Positions 6,044-13,416 are shown, counted from the first letter of the stretch. The stretch is 27,308 nt of DNA from XYD2-FULL-39-9 sp964561035 (GCA_964561035.1 CAZLNR010000012.1:1-27308); one strand, 5' to 3'. Made by a program: numbers and translations. Notes: generated by a model not told the origin, from the sequence alone.

Positions 6044-6814
6044 TTATTTTTCTATTATTCTGTATTTTCCAGAATTAACCAATTTTATACTGTTATAATC
6101 ATTAACATCTTCAAATTTAAACTGCCAAATTGAGTAAGTATTTTCTTTTTGGTCTTTCTCAAAAAATAGTGTAATCACTTTTTTCTCGGTACAATTTTGC
6201 CATTGTCTAAATGGATAATAGAGCTGTCTGATTATGGTGTTACCGGAACCGGAACCCTTTGCCTCGATTAAAACAATCTGTTTTTCTCCCTCATATCCGG
6301 CATCAACTTCTGTCTGTACACTTTCCACTTTAATTTTTTGTCTTTTAACAAAAAAATCAAAAATAGGAGTATATTTTCTACCTCTTATTGTTAATACTAA
6401 TGACTTATCATCCATGAAAGTTCTGATTAAACTCGACGCATATGCAAAATCTAAATGTTGCATTTCTGAATTGCCAACATCCGAAGAATCTAAATGAAAA
6501 TCAAGCTTGGAATGATAAATTTCGATCTCTTTTTTAATTTCTGGTATATCCACATAACCCTCTCCCTTAATAATATTATAGTAGCCATTTTTAACTGGAA
6601 GTAAAAACAGATTATGTTTAATGAAAACATCTGGTCGAGATTCTCTACTATCTTGTTTACATAAAATTCGCACCTCTTTTTCAGCGGTATTTTTAAATTG
6701 TTGGCAGGCCTTTTTTATTTGACTGGCTGACAAAACAAATGGTTCCTTATCAAAATTATGTTCAGCGATTTTATAGTCCTTAAAAATTTTATCCCATGAT
6801 TTGCTATTTGCCAT
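6044..6814 (-). CDS. Type II restriction endonuclease, PD-(D/E)XK type, 256 aa
   Basis: The catalytic core is visible as E169-V-D171 followed 13 residues later by IEAKG (E184, K186), the standard PD-(D/E)XK spacing, with a QLYYPFRQW helix after it. The N-terminal 130 residues probably hold the DNA-recognition part. It is 7 bp downstream of a beta-class adenine methyltransferase, the usual arrangement of a type II system, with the methylase translated first. It does not resemble R.DpnII as I recall it. The target site cannot be read from the sequence. Confidence 0.8.
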   Translation of the reverse strand: MANSKSWDKIFKDYKIAEHNFDKEPFVLSASQIKKACQQFKNTAEKEVRILCKQDSRESRPDVFIKHNLFLLPVKNGYYNIIKGEGYVDIPEIKKEIEIYHSKLDFHLDSSDVGNSEMQHLDFAYASSLIRTFMDDKSLVLTIRGRKYTPIFDFFVKRQKIKVESVQTEVDAGYEGEKQIVLIEAKGSGSGNTIIRQLYYPFRQWQNCTEKKVITLFFEKDQKENTYSIWQFKFEDVNDYNSIKLVNSGKYRIIEK

Positions 6815-6821
6815 ATTGAAA

Positions 6822-7610
6822 TTATTTATTTTTTATATCGTTGAAGCGCTTGATTGATAAATCAAGATATTTTTTTTCTAAGTCAATTCCGATGAATTTA
6901 CGGCCGTTCATAATAGCGGCCAAACCGGTTGTTGCTGAGCCGGAAAACGGATCTAAAACAACATCTCCCTTATCAGTACTAGCCATGATTATACGGACAA
7001 GCAAATCAATCGGTTTCTGTGTTGGGTGTTTGCCATATATCTTTTCTTCTTTCTTTGGCGGATAAACAGCCCAAACACTACGCATTTGTAAATTTGGTTT
7101 TTTTAAAAAATCGTCAGGCCAGTTGCCATTCTTCATTGCGTCGTAATTAAATTTGTGTTTGGCCTTTTTATCTTTTCTTGCCCAAATTAAAGTTTCATGA
7201 CTGGCAGTAAAAAAACGACAACTTAAATTAGGGGAAGCGTTTGGCTTGAACCAAGCAATATCATTGAGTATGTGGAAATGTTTAACTTGTAAAGCAAAAC
7301 CGCATTGATAAATTGAGTGGTAAGTTCCACTAATCCAAATTGTTCCACCTGGCTTCAAAACTCTATGGCAGGCTTCAATCCAAGACATTTGAAATTCAAA
7401 ATCTTTTTTTAATCCATTACTGACATCCCACTCACCTTTATTGACGCTTACCATTTTGCCGGCATGAACAGTAAAACCACCGTTTGATAAAAGATAGGGT
7501 GGATCAGCAAAAATCATATCAACAGAATTTTCCGGCAACTCCGATAAAAGCTCAATACTGTTTGCGTGGTAAAGTTTAAAATTGTGCTTATCAAAATAAG
7601 GTTTTTGCAT
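6822..7610 (-). CDS. Beta-class DNA methyltransferase (DpnA/HinfI-like), 262 aa
   Basis: Motif IV DPPY (36-39, in FADPPYLLSNGG) precedes motif I DPFSGSATTG (220-229), the beta-class order. The block VSVNKGEWD (55-62), KPNASPNLSCRFF and GKHPTQKP are typical of the M.DpnA/M.HinfI branch, which makes N6-methyladenine in short sites such as GATC or GANTC. The length is normal, so it looks intact. It is in an operon with the PD-(D/E)XK nuclease 7 bp downstream and a DUF5655-like nuclease 7 bp upstream. Confidence 0.9.
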   Translation of the reverse strand: MQKPYFDKHNFKLYHANSIELLSELPENSVDMIFADPPYLLSNGGFTVHAGKMVSVNKGEWDVSNGLKKDFEFQMSWIEACHRVLKPGGTIWISGTYHSIYQCGFALQVKHFHILNDIAWFKPNASPNLSCRFFTASHETLIWARKDKKAKHKFNYDAMKNGNWPDDFLKKPNLQMRSVWAVYPPKKEEKIYGKHPTQKPIDLLVRIIMASTDKGDVVLDPFSGSATTGLAAIMNGRKFIGIDLEKKYLDLSIKRFNDIKNK

Positions 7611-7617
7611 ACATTAT

Positions 7618-8538
7618 TTACTTAAAAAACTTTTCATGCACCTGCTTAACTAAAAATAGGGCGTAATCGATATCGTCTATTGATGTTATGGTGGTGGCAC
7701 AAAATCGGCCATAACCCCTCTCTTCCCATGGCGTATCAAAAACTTTATTTTCTGGATCTTTTATGTCCTTTTTTTCAACACGCAACAATTCCAAATCTAA
7801 TTTAGATTTATATACATGGATTGCACATAAATTGTTTGCCCCGATCTTAAAAGCAATGTAATTTTGATTGATTTTAATAGCAACACGACTATCTAAATTT
7901 AAAATTCTTTCTTGTATGTTATCAAAAATACTTCTAGAATTTTCCCAATCATTTTTTATCAAATCATCAATAGTGTATTTTTTTATTTCTTTCCCAACAT
8001 TCTCAATCGTTTTATTTTTGGAAACAGTTTTTATTGACTCGCTGGTTTCCGGTGATTTTAATTGGTTGAATAGGACTAAATCATTACTAAATTTTTTAAC
8101 CTCCCACAATTCAATTGGTAAGTCCTTAAAATTTATTGCGTTTTGTTGGTAGGCAGTAAAAGAATTTGCTAAAAAAAGAACTCGTGATTGCGACCAATCA
8201 ACATCTTCTCTTTTTAAACTATTTCCGGTTTTCTCGTTGTATTCCAATATGAAGTCTGCTTTATTATTTAACATCAAAGATAAATAGGCATACCCTTGGT
8301 CGATTATGCTAAAACTTCTATCACGCTTATATTCAATTATTACAAACGAATTATTTTCATCATCAAACGCTAGTGTGTCAATACGAAAATTATGCAAACT
8401 AAATTCAGAACTAATAAATTTTAAGTCAAACGCCAACTCCAAATTTGCTTCCGTTAAATTTTGTATGTCCTTTTCTAAATCTATTTGCAACTCTTTGATA
8501 TTTACCAATGTTTTGCCTTCAATTTTAAAAATTGGCAT
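7618..8538 (-). CDS. Predicted nuclease with DUF5655-like C-terminus, 306 aa
   Basis: N-terminal half: FRIDTLAFD (51-59) followed by FVIIEYKR (65-72) gives a D54…E69-x-K71 PD-(D/E)XK-type site of the DUF91/RecB-like kind. C-terminal half: YTIDDLI, ERILNLDSRVAIKINQNYIAF and YKSKLDLELLR match the DUF5655 pattern. The middle (160-190) is a polar linker. It is the first gene of the leftward operon behind a good promoter (8578-8606). Proteins of this make-up occur beside restriction systems; whether it cuts DNA or only binds it is unproven. Confidence 0.75.
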   Translation of the reverse strand: MPIFKIEGKTLVNIKELQIDLEKDIQNLTEANLELAFDLKFISSEFSLHNFRIDTLAFDDENNSFVIIEYKRDRSFSIIDQGYAYLSLMLNNKADFILEYNEKTGNSLKREDVDWSQSRVLFLANSFTAYQQNAINFKDLPIELWEVKKFSNDLVLFNQLKSPETSESIKTVSKNKTIENVGKEIKKYTIDDLIKNDWENSRSIFDNIQERILNLDSRVAIKINQNYIAFKIGANNLCAIHVYKSKLDLELLRVEKKDIKDPENKVFDTPWEERGYGRFCATTITSIDDIDYALFLVKQVHEKFFK

Positions 8539-8577
8539 ATTTTATAAGCCTTAAATCTTATTTCGTCTAATGAGTAT

Positions 8578-8606
8578 ATTTTACTCCATTCACGGCAGAA
8601 AAACAA
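8578..8606 (-). promoter_or_regulatory. Promoter of the restriction-modification operon
   Basis: Leftward TTGTTT (8601-8606), 17-bp spacer, TAAAAT (8578-8583). It gives a leader of about 30-35 nt before the ATG at 8538. Confidence 0.65.
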
Positions 8607-8637
8607 GTATAAATAGGCTCTAGATAGTTGGACAATA

Positions 8638-8671
8638 AACTTTTGTGCAATTTAGGGGAACTTTTGTGCAA
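8638..8671. repeat. 13-bp direct repeats, 21-bp period
   Basis: AACTTTTGTGCAA occurs at 8638-8650 and again at 8659-8671. The 21-bp period is two helical turns, so a protein could bind both copies on one face. They lie in a 370-bp gene-free region (8539-8906) between the restriction operon and the recombinase module. Confidence 0.7.
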
Positions 8672-8718
8672 AGTGCTTTGTTAGACTTAATTTATCTTTG
8701 TTATCGGTGTCCTGTGCT

Positions 8719-8775
8719 CCGGCAAGCAGAAAACTTTTTGCGATTTGCCCAATCGCAAAAAAGTTTGCTTGCCGG
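8719..8775. repeat. Long near-perfect hairpin of about 25 bp
   Basis: CCGGCAAGCA…GCGATT (8719-~8745) pairs with AATCGC…TGCTTGCCGG (~8751-8775) around a 5-nt TGCCC loop, with one or two mismatches. There is no T tract. It may be a structured RNA, a protein-binding site or a DNA cruciform used by the element. Confidence 0.7.
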
Positions 8776-8813
8776 CAGGGCTAGATACAAGGAAACGGGG
8801 AACAAGGCTCGGT

Positions 8814-8847
8814 GTGTGGGTATATCTAATCTTGATTATATCCACAC
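8814..8847. repeat. Second hairpin upstream of the recombinase module
   Basis: GTGTGGGTATA (8814-8824) pairs with TATATCCACAC (8837-8847) with one G-T wobble, and the stem extends inward by ATC/GAT. It ends 60 bp before the 62-aa gene. Confidence 0.55.
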
Positions 8848-8906
8848 ATCTAAAGAAAATCATATTAGGGTTTGGCCAATGTTAGGGATTTTTTACAAAA
8901 TCTCAT

Positions 8907-9095
8907 ATGCAATTGACCGAACAGGATTTGGACAGTTTTATTGCTCTTTACAAACAAGAATTTGGAATTACCATAAGTCGAGCGGAAGCCCAAAAACAAG
9001 CGACCGCTTTGGTTTCGCTGGTTGAACGGATATTTAGGCCGATGACCAAAGCAGAATTTAACATGGTAGTTGCAAAAATGTTGGAAGATCAGTAA
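8907..9095 (+). CDS. Small helical protein beside the recombinase, 62 aa
   Basis: MQLTEQDLDSFIALYKQEFG begins an all-helical protein with an amphipathic second half (…LVSLVERIFRPMTKAEF…). There are no Cys, signal peptide or membrane segments. From memory, similar small proteins sit next to serine recombinases in Patescibacteria, so it may be a recombination directionality factor or a regulator. That is inference from position. It has only a weak ribosome-binding site. Confidence 0.6.
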   Translation: MQLTEQDLDSFIALYKQEFGITISRAEAQKQATALVSLVERIFRPMTKAEFNMVVAKMLEDQ

Positions 9096-9102
9096 AATAT
9101 AG

Positions 9103-9230
9103 TGGCTTACCTGAATACAATCTAACCACCAAAGGTTTTGTTATTTTTCGTCGCCAAAAAGGGGCGGTTTCTGTCCGATGAAAATTACCTTTGGTAGTCG
9201 TATTCGGGTAAGCCAGAACCGTCCCTTTTT
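9103..9230 (+). promoter_or_regulatory. Recombinase leader: two interleaved long stems (attenuator-like)
   Basis: Stem A: 9103-9118 pairs with 9200-9215 (16 bp, one wobble) and extends with 9125-9136 to 9187-9198 (11 of 12). Stem B: AAAAAGGGGCGGTTTCTG (9156-9173) pairs with CAGAACCGTCCCTTTTT (9214-9230) (17 bp, one wobble, one bulged T) and ends in five T, so it looks like an intrinsic terminator. The 5' arm of B lies in the loop of A, and the 3' arm of B starts where A ends. The two stems are interleaved with no connecting loop, so they should exclude each other. The recombinase ATG is 18 nt further on. Confidence 0.65.
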
Positions 9231-9248
9231 GTATTTAATTTTATTATT

Positions 9249-10892
9249 ATGCAAGCACTAAAATACTTTGCCTATGTGCGAAAAAGCACCGAGGGTGAAG
9301 AACGACAAGCGTTATCAATTGAAAGCCAAAAAGATAAGGTGAAAGAAATTCACCCGAATTTAGATATTGTGGAAATACTGGAAGAAAAACATTCGGCTTT
9401 TAAACCGTATAATCGGCCAGTGTTTGAGGATATGATAAGACGAATACGATTAGGCGAAGCCACTGGTATTATTGCGTGGCACCCCGACCGATTAAGTAGA
9501 AACGAAATTGACGCTTCAACGATTACTTATTTAGTCCGCACCGGCGTTATCCATGATCTAAAATTTGGCTCGTATAATTTTGATAATTCACCCGAGGGAA
9601 TAATGATGTTGCAATTAGCACTTTCTCAATCTCAATACTTTTCTTCAAAATTGGCCAAGGATGTAAAACGAGGTTTAGAGAAAAAAGCGTCTATGGGTTG
9701 GCTTCCAGGCGTGGCTCCTGAGGGCTATTTAAACGATTCCCACGCCGAGAAAGGCCAACGAGTGATATTTGTAGACAAACAACGCTTTACGCTTCTTAGA
9801 CGGGCTTTTGATTTATTTTTGACTGGTAGATATACCGCACCGGAAGTTTTAAACAAACTAAATAACGAATGGGGATATGTTGCTAGAAAGAAGAAAAAAA
9901 TGGGAGGTAGTCCATTGGCTCGTTCTAGTTGGTATCAAATACTAAACAATCCGTTTTATGCTGGTGTAGTGCGATACAGTGGTAAAGAAAGCAAAGGACA
10001 ACACAAACCGCTTATCACGATTGACGAATATAACCGAGTGCAAGAATTGTTAGGCCAAAACGGCAACCATAAACGGCCACAGAAAGGCAACTTTACCTTT
10101 ACCGGTATGTTTTTATGTAAAGAGTGCGGGTCGGCCGTTACGGCGGAGCATAAGAGCAAATACATCAAAGGTACAAACGAAGTTAGAGGTTATGATTATT
10201 ATCATTGTACACACCACAGTAAAAATATTCCTTGCAAACAAGGTTCGGTTGAAGAAAATGATATACACAAAGAAATTACAGGAACACTTAAAAAACTAGA
10301 AATGCACCCGAAATTTTTAGAGTGGGCTTTGGAGCGTTTGGATAATCACAAAGACAGTAAAAAAATTACAGATAACGAAATAAAACAAAATCAGGAAAGT
10401 AAAATAAAAGGATTGGAAAAAGAGCTGACAGGTTTGCGAAGTATGAGAGCGAAAGATTTGATAACTGATGAGGATTTTCTGAAAGATCAATCCGATATAA
10501 AAAAACAGATTGCTGATTTATCAAAAGACAATAAAGCCGATATGAGTGAAAAAGAAAAAATTGAGTTATCAAAAAAGACATTTACTTTTTCGGCTTATGC
10601 GTTTAGAGATTATCTTCAAAGTGATAAAAATGGCAAAAGAGAAATGCTGAGCGAACTTGGTTCGAACCGACATATACACGACAAAAAAGTGCTAATCTCA
10701 TTGTATAATTGGATAAAGCCGTTGTATGACAACGTGGATTTGTTCAACGCAAATTTAGCTCGGTTAGAACCGGAAAAATTTGGCTATGATTATACAAAAA
10801 ACGAAGCGTTGAATACGCTCCGTCTTGCTTGGTTCCGAGGCTTGGATTCGAACCAAGATAAGCAGATTCAGAGTCTGCTGTCCTACCATTAG
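9249..10892 (+). CDS. Large serine recombinase (integrase of the element), 547 aa
   Basis: Residues 4-145 form the resolvase catalytic domain: YVRKSTE with nucleophile Ser13, then HPDRLSR (78-84). The Recombinase domain follows (150-270, GWLPGVAPEGYLND, then WYQILNNPFYAG). A zinc beta-ribbon has C290, C293, C320 and C329, and a coiled coil covers about 380-440. The length is normal for large serine integrases. It sits 18 nt after the attenuator-like leader, at the right end of the element. Its last 21 or so codons lie on the antisense strand of the tRNA-Gln gene, and its TAG stop is inside the tRNA, so the present C-terminus depends on where the element is integrated. It should catalyse attP x attB joining at the tRNA. 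Confidence 0.93.
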   Translation: MQALKYFAYVRKSTEGEERQALSIESQKDKVKEIHPNLDIVEILEEKHSAFKPYNRPVFEDMIRRIRLGEATGIIAWHPDRLSRNEIDASTITYLVRTGVIHDLKFGSYNFDNSPEGIMMLQLALSQSQYFSSKLAKDVKRGLEKKASMGWLPGVAPEGYLNDSHAEKGQRVIFVDKQRFTLLRRAFDLFLTGRYTAPEVLNKLNNEWGYVARKKKKMGGSPLARSSWYQILNNPFYAGVVRYSGKESKGQHKPLITIDEYNRVQELLGQNGNHKRPQKGNFTFTGMFLCKECGSAVTAEHKSKYIKGTNEVRGYDYYHCTHHSKNIPCKQGSVEENDIHKEITGTLKKLEMHPKFLEWALERLDNHKDSKKITDNEIKQNQESKIKGLEKELTGLRSMRAKDLITDEDFLKDQSDIKKQIADLSKDNKADMSEKEKIELSKKTFTFSAYAFRDYLQSDKNGKREMLSELGSNRHIHDKKVLISLYNWIKPLYDNVDLFNANLARLEPEKFGYDYTKNEALNTLRLAWFRGLDSNQDKQIQSLLSYH

Positions 10893-10903
10893 ACCACCTC
10901 GGA
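10830..10903 (-). tRNA. tRNA-Gln (anticodon CTG)
   Basis: The cloverleaf is complete. Acceptor TCCGAGG/CCTCGGA, D-stem GTCT/GGAC, anticodon stem GCAGA/TCTGC with loop CTCTGAA (anticodon CTG, reads CAG), T-arm CTTGG-TTCGAAT-CCAAG, discriminator A, then an encoded CCA. It lies 8 bp downstream of the C39-like peptidase gene on the same strand. Its 3' half is the attachment site of the integrated element. The last two bases of CCA (10830-10831) come from element DNA. Confidence 0.95.
10832..10852 (+). repeat. Right attachment-site repeat within tRNA-Gln
   Basis: Exact 21-bp partner of 855-875, spanning the discriminator, the 3' acceptor strand, the 3' T-stem strand and part of the T-loop of the tRNA. 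Sequences diverge on both sides of the 21 bp, which sets the limits of the crossover region. Confidence 0.88.
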
Positions 10904-10911
10904 TTATTGCT

Positions 10912-11739
10912 TTAGAGCGAAGCTCCGGCAGGAAATTTGTCCAACCAGGCTTTGCTTACCACCATCACAAAACTCCATTTCCACTTTTTTTCCGTAAATA
11001 CTTTTGGAGAGGAAACATAGTGTTTCTGCCCGTCTTTTATTAAGTAAATACGGTTACTGTCTTTGGCTTTAACCAGCATTCGCTGGCTGGTAAACAGTGC
11101 GGTCGGAGTTTTAGTGGTTTTTAACGTTTTATGGCTATAATCAGCTAAAGCGTTTAGGATTGTATCATACGAGTAGCGCAAGTCAAGCCCTTTGGTTAGA
11201 TCGCCATTATCATGCACAATAAATTCTTTTTTTGATTCGTCAAAACCTTTGATGACAAACGTATGGTAATACGAGCCGCTGCGAGAAAATTGGATGCGCG
11301 GATTTTGCAGGGTTTTGCCGTATACCAGGGCTATAACAGGCCTATTTGCTTTTAATTCATTTTTGATTTCTTCCAAGGTTGGATTGGTTTTTACCCGAGC
11401 TTCAAAATATTTTGAGTATCCGTTTATAACCTTAACCATCTCGGCAGCATCGGTATTGCCATTATAGCCAAATAGCTTATTTTCTATTTCAATATAACTC
11501 AAAATTAATTTTTTAGCAGTACTTTTGGCAACTCTTTTTTCTGTATTGCCTCCGTAGTATTGATCAAGCATGGCCGTGGATGCTTCCTCGCAGGAATTAT
11601 TCCATGGTTTTGTCATGATTCCGTCTGGCGCTTCGGGAATAAATGGTACGGAAAGATTGATAAGCTCGGTGGCGGCATGCGCGGATGCGGCGCCAGTGAG
11701 TCCGGCTGCAAATAAAACAGTGAAAAAAATATTTTTCAT
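10912..11739 (-). CDS. Secreted C39-like cysteine peptidase, 275 aa
   Basis: A Sec signal peptide (1-22, ending ASAHA) is followed by a papain-fold peptidase_C39_2-type domain. The nucleophile is Cys50 in NNSCEEASTAML, the His is H159 in YYHTFVIKGF, and D177/N178 lie in VHDNG. The C-terminal 55 residues (IYLIKDGQKHYVSSPKVF, then KAWLDKFPAG) form a small domain often attached to exported proteins in Patescibacteria. It probably hydrolyses peptides outside the cell or in the envelope. It starts 5 bp after dnaX ends, so the two are co-transcribed, and tRNA-Gln follows 8 bp later. Confidence 0.82.
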   Translation of the reverse strand: MKNIFFTVLFAAGLTGAASAHAATELINLSVPFIPEAPDGIMTKPWNNSCEEASTAMLDQYYGGNTEKRVAKSTAKKLILSYIEIENKLFGYNGNTDAAEMVKVINGYSKYFEARVKTNPTLEEIKNELKANRPVIALVYGKTLQNPRIQFSRSGSYYHTFVIKGFDESKKEFIVHDNGDLTKGLDLRYSYDTILNALADYSHKTLKTTKTPTALFTSQRMLVKAKDSNRIYLIKDGQKHYVSSPKVFTEKKWKWSFVMVVSKAWLDKFPAGASL

Positions 11740-11744
11740 AATTG

Positions 11745-13391
11745 TTATACTAGCTGTCCGCCAAAGTCAGCGGCTAAATCTGTAAGTTCCGAATCCTCGT
11801 CTTTTTTAGCGGTACTATCATCAATTTCGCACGCCAGCATAATGTTTCCAGAAAATAATCCGCCAATAATTTGTTCAATGGTTTTTTTAGTTTTAATTTC
11901 GCATAGCTTGTCTTTGTGGAATGCGTATGGAACTGTTACGGTAAGTGTGTCTTCGTTCATAGATCGGGCCGTGCTCATGCGTAGCACCAAGCCAAGCGAT
12001 TGATTTGCCTTGGCTACAGTTTCTATAATTTCATTCCAGCGAGCTTGAACTTGTTCAAGAGTAATATTGCTTGCGCTGTGCGCAATATGAGAAATGGTTT
12101 CTTTGATGGTTTGGCTAAGTGAATGTTGTTGTTCGGGTACTTCTGTGGTTTTTGTTTCAGATACTATCTCTGTTTTGATAGTAGTGGTAGCGGGTTCAAT
12201 AGGTTTTTCGGCTGGTTTTTTTTGTGTTGGTGCTGGTGGTGTCGGCTCTTGAGGTTTTGTGGCAGCTAGCGTTTGCCTGTCTGTGGGCATGTTTGTGCTG
12301 CCAAACTGAATCGCAAATAATTCCAGAGGCAGCTGAGGCAGGGGAGACGATTTAATTTCGTGATGTCGGATGATAAGCGATTCTATCATGGCAAGCAATG
12401 CGCTTGTTTCAATATGTTCGGCCATAGTTTTAAGAGCTGCCAGGTCGGTATCGCCATAATCGGTGTTGTGCTGTTTAAGGTCGCTATTTGTTTGGGCAAT
12501 CAGCACCAAACGAAGCGCTTCAATGGTATCGTGAGCAAACTGTTCCACGTTTACACCATCGCGCGCCAGTGAAGCGATAATATCAATGGCTGCTCCCGGA
12601 TTTTTTTCAATTAAACGCTGGATAAAAAGAATAATGGTGTCTGCGCTTGAGGTTGGTAAAACCATCTCGGCATCGGCGGCGCTAATGTTTCCTCCTTCGG
12701 CAGCAGATAAGCTAAAAATTTGGCCTAGCAAACTTTCCGCATCACGCACGCCCCCATCACTTTTGTTCACTATACGTTCCAAAACCTTTTTTTCTACTTT
12801 AATATTTTCTTTTTCACATATCTCTTTTAAGCAATCCAGCATGTCTTGGTAACCGACTTTTTTAAAACTAAAACGCTGGCAGCGAGATATGATAGTTGCC
12901 GGCAATTTGTGCATTTCTGTGGTTGCTAAAATAAATATGGCATGAGCAGGAGGTTCTTCTAGTGTTTTAAGCAGAGCATTGAAAGCGCTGGAAGAAAGCA
13001 TGTGCACTTCGTCTATGATAAAAACCTTGTATTTTGATTTAGTTGGCTTGAATTGGGCGTTTTCAATAATATTTTCTCGCACATTGTCTACGCCTGTGTG
13101 CGAAGCCGCGTCAATTTCAATAATATCAATACTGTTTCCATTGATAACTTCTTGGCAAGAAGAGCAGGTGTTGCACGGTTCGGCAGAATCGGAAGCGCGA
13201 TTTGCGCAGTTGACTGACTTTGCAACCAGGCGAGCCATAGTTGTTTTGCCAGTACCGCGCGGACCGCAAAAAAGATATGCGTGAGCAATTTTATTGGCAA
13301 GAATTTCGTTGGTAATGGTTTTGACGATATAGTTTTGTCCGATAACATGGCCAAAAAGCTGAGGGCGATATTTTCTGTAAAGAGTTGACAT
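11745..13391 (-). CDS. dnaX: DNA polymerase III subunit gamma/tau
   Basis: AAA+ clamp-loader motor that loads the sliding clamp at replication forks. Walker A is GPRGTGKT (43-50). The zinc module has C62, C73, C76 and C79. Walker B is DEVH (127-130). Sensor 1 is LATTEMHKLPATIISRCQRF. The collar domain III ends near residue 370, followed by a Pro/Thr/Lys linker and a short C-terminal domain ending LAADFGGQLV. At 548 aa it is shorter than E. coli tau. A run of eight A in the linker could produce a gamma-like short form. It lies between the VirB4-like ATPase (25 bp upstream) and the C39 peptidase (5 bp downstream). Confidence 0.95.
   Translation of the reverse strand: MSTLYRKYRPQLFGHVIGQNYIVKTITNEILANKIAHAYLFCGPRGTGKTTMARLVAKSVNCANRASDSAEPCNTCSSCQEVINGNSIDIIEIDAASHTGVDNVRENIIENAQFKPTKSKYKVFIIDEVHMLSSSAFNALLKTLEEPPAHAIFILATTEMHKLPATIISRCQRFSFKKVGYQDMLDCLKEICEKENIKVEKKVLERIVNKSDGGVRDAESLLGQIFSLSAAEGGNISAADAEMVLPTSSADTIILFIQRLIEKNPGAAIDIIASLARDGVNVEQFAHDTIEALRLVLIAQTNSDLKQHNTDYGDTDLAALKTMAEHIETSALLAMIESLIIRHHEIKSSPLPQLPLELFAIQFGSTNMPTDRQTLAATKPQEPTPPAPTQKKPAEKPIEPATTTIKTEIVSETKTTEVPEQQHSLSQTIKETISHIAHSASNITLEQVQARWNEIIETVAKANQSLGLVLRMSTARSMNEDTLTVTVPYAFHKDKLCEIKTKKTIEQIIGGLFSGNIMLACEIDDSTAKKDEDSELTDLAADFGGQLV
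12216..12223 (-). promoter_or_regulatory. A8 slippage run in dnaX
   Basis: The mRNA reads CAA AAA AAA CC at codons ~390-392, in the linker between the motor/collar and the tau tail. A -1 shift gives T-S-R-K-T-Y then TGA. A +1 shift also meets a stop within 20 codons. Either would yield a gamma-like protein of about 395-410 aa. In other bacteria dnaX makes gamma by ribosomal or polymerase slippage on A-rich runs at this same domain boundary. Confidence 0.45.
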
Positions 13392-13416
13392 ACAAGATGT
13401 AAGAAAAGCGTTAAAC

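Larger units (their letters stand above)
855..10852 (+). mobile_element. Integrative element inserted in tRNA-Gln, about 10 kb
   Basis: It is delimited by a 21-bp direct repeat made from the tRNA-Gln 3' end. A large serine recombinase gene lies immediately inside the right end and reads into the tRNA. Cargo: a GC-rich orphan gene, a Panacea toxin-antitoxin pair, a GIY-YIG protein, two small membrane proteins, a mini-XRE protein, a fragment, a restriction-modification operon with a ClpP-fold protease and a DUF5655-like nuclease, and a 62-aa protein next to the recombinase. I see no replication protein, relaxase or structural phage gene, so it is not obviously a phage or a self-transmissible ICE. 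It looks like an integrative island or possibly a plasmid-like element that depends on other functions for transfer. Confidence 0.85.

Noticed and set aside
8645..9025. 126-aa plus-strand frame upstream of the recombinase
   Set aside because: It runs through the long hairpin and overlaps the better 62-aa gene in another frame. The composition is not protein-like and no start signal is seen.
855..10852. Prophage
   Set aside because: No terminase, portal, capsid, tail or lysis genes are visible between the att repeats.
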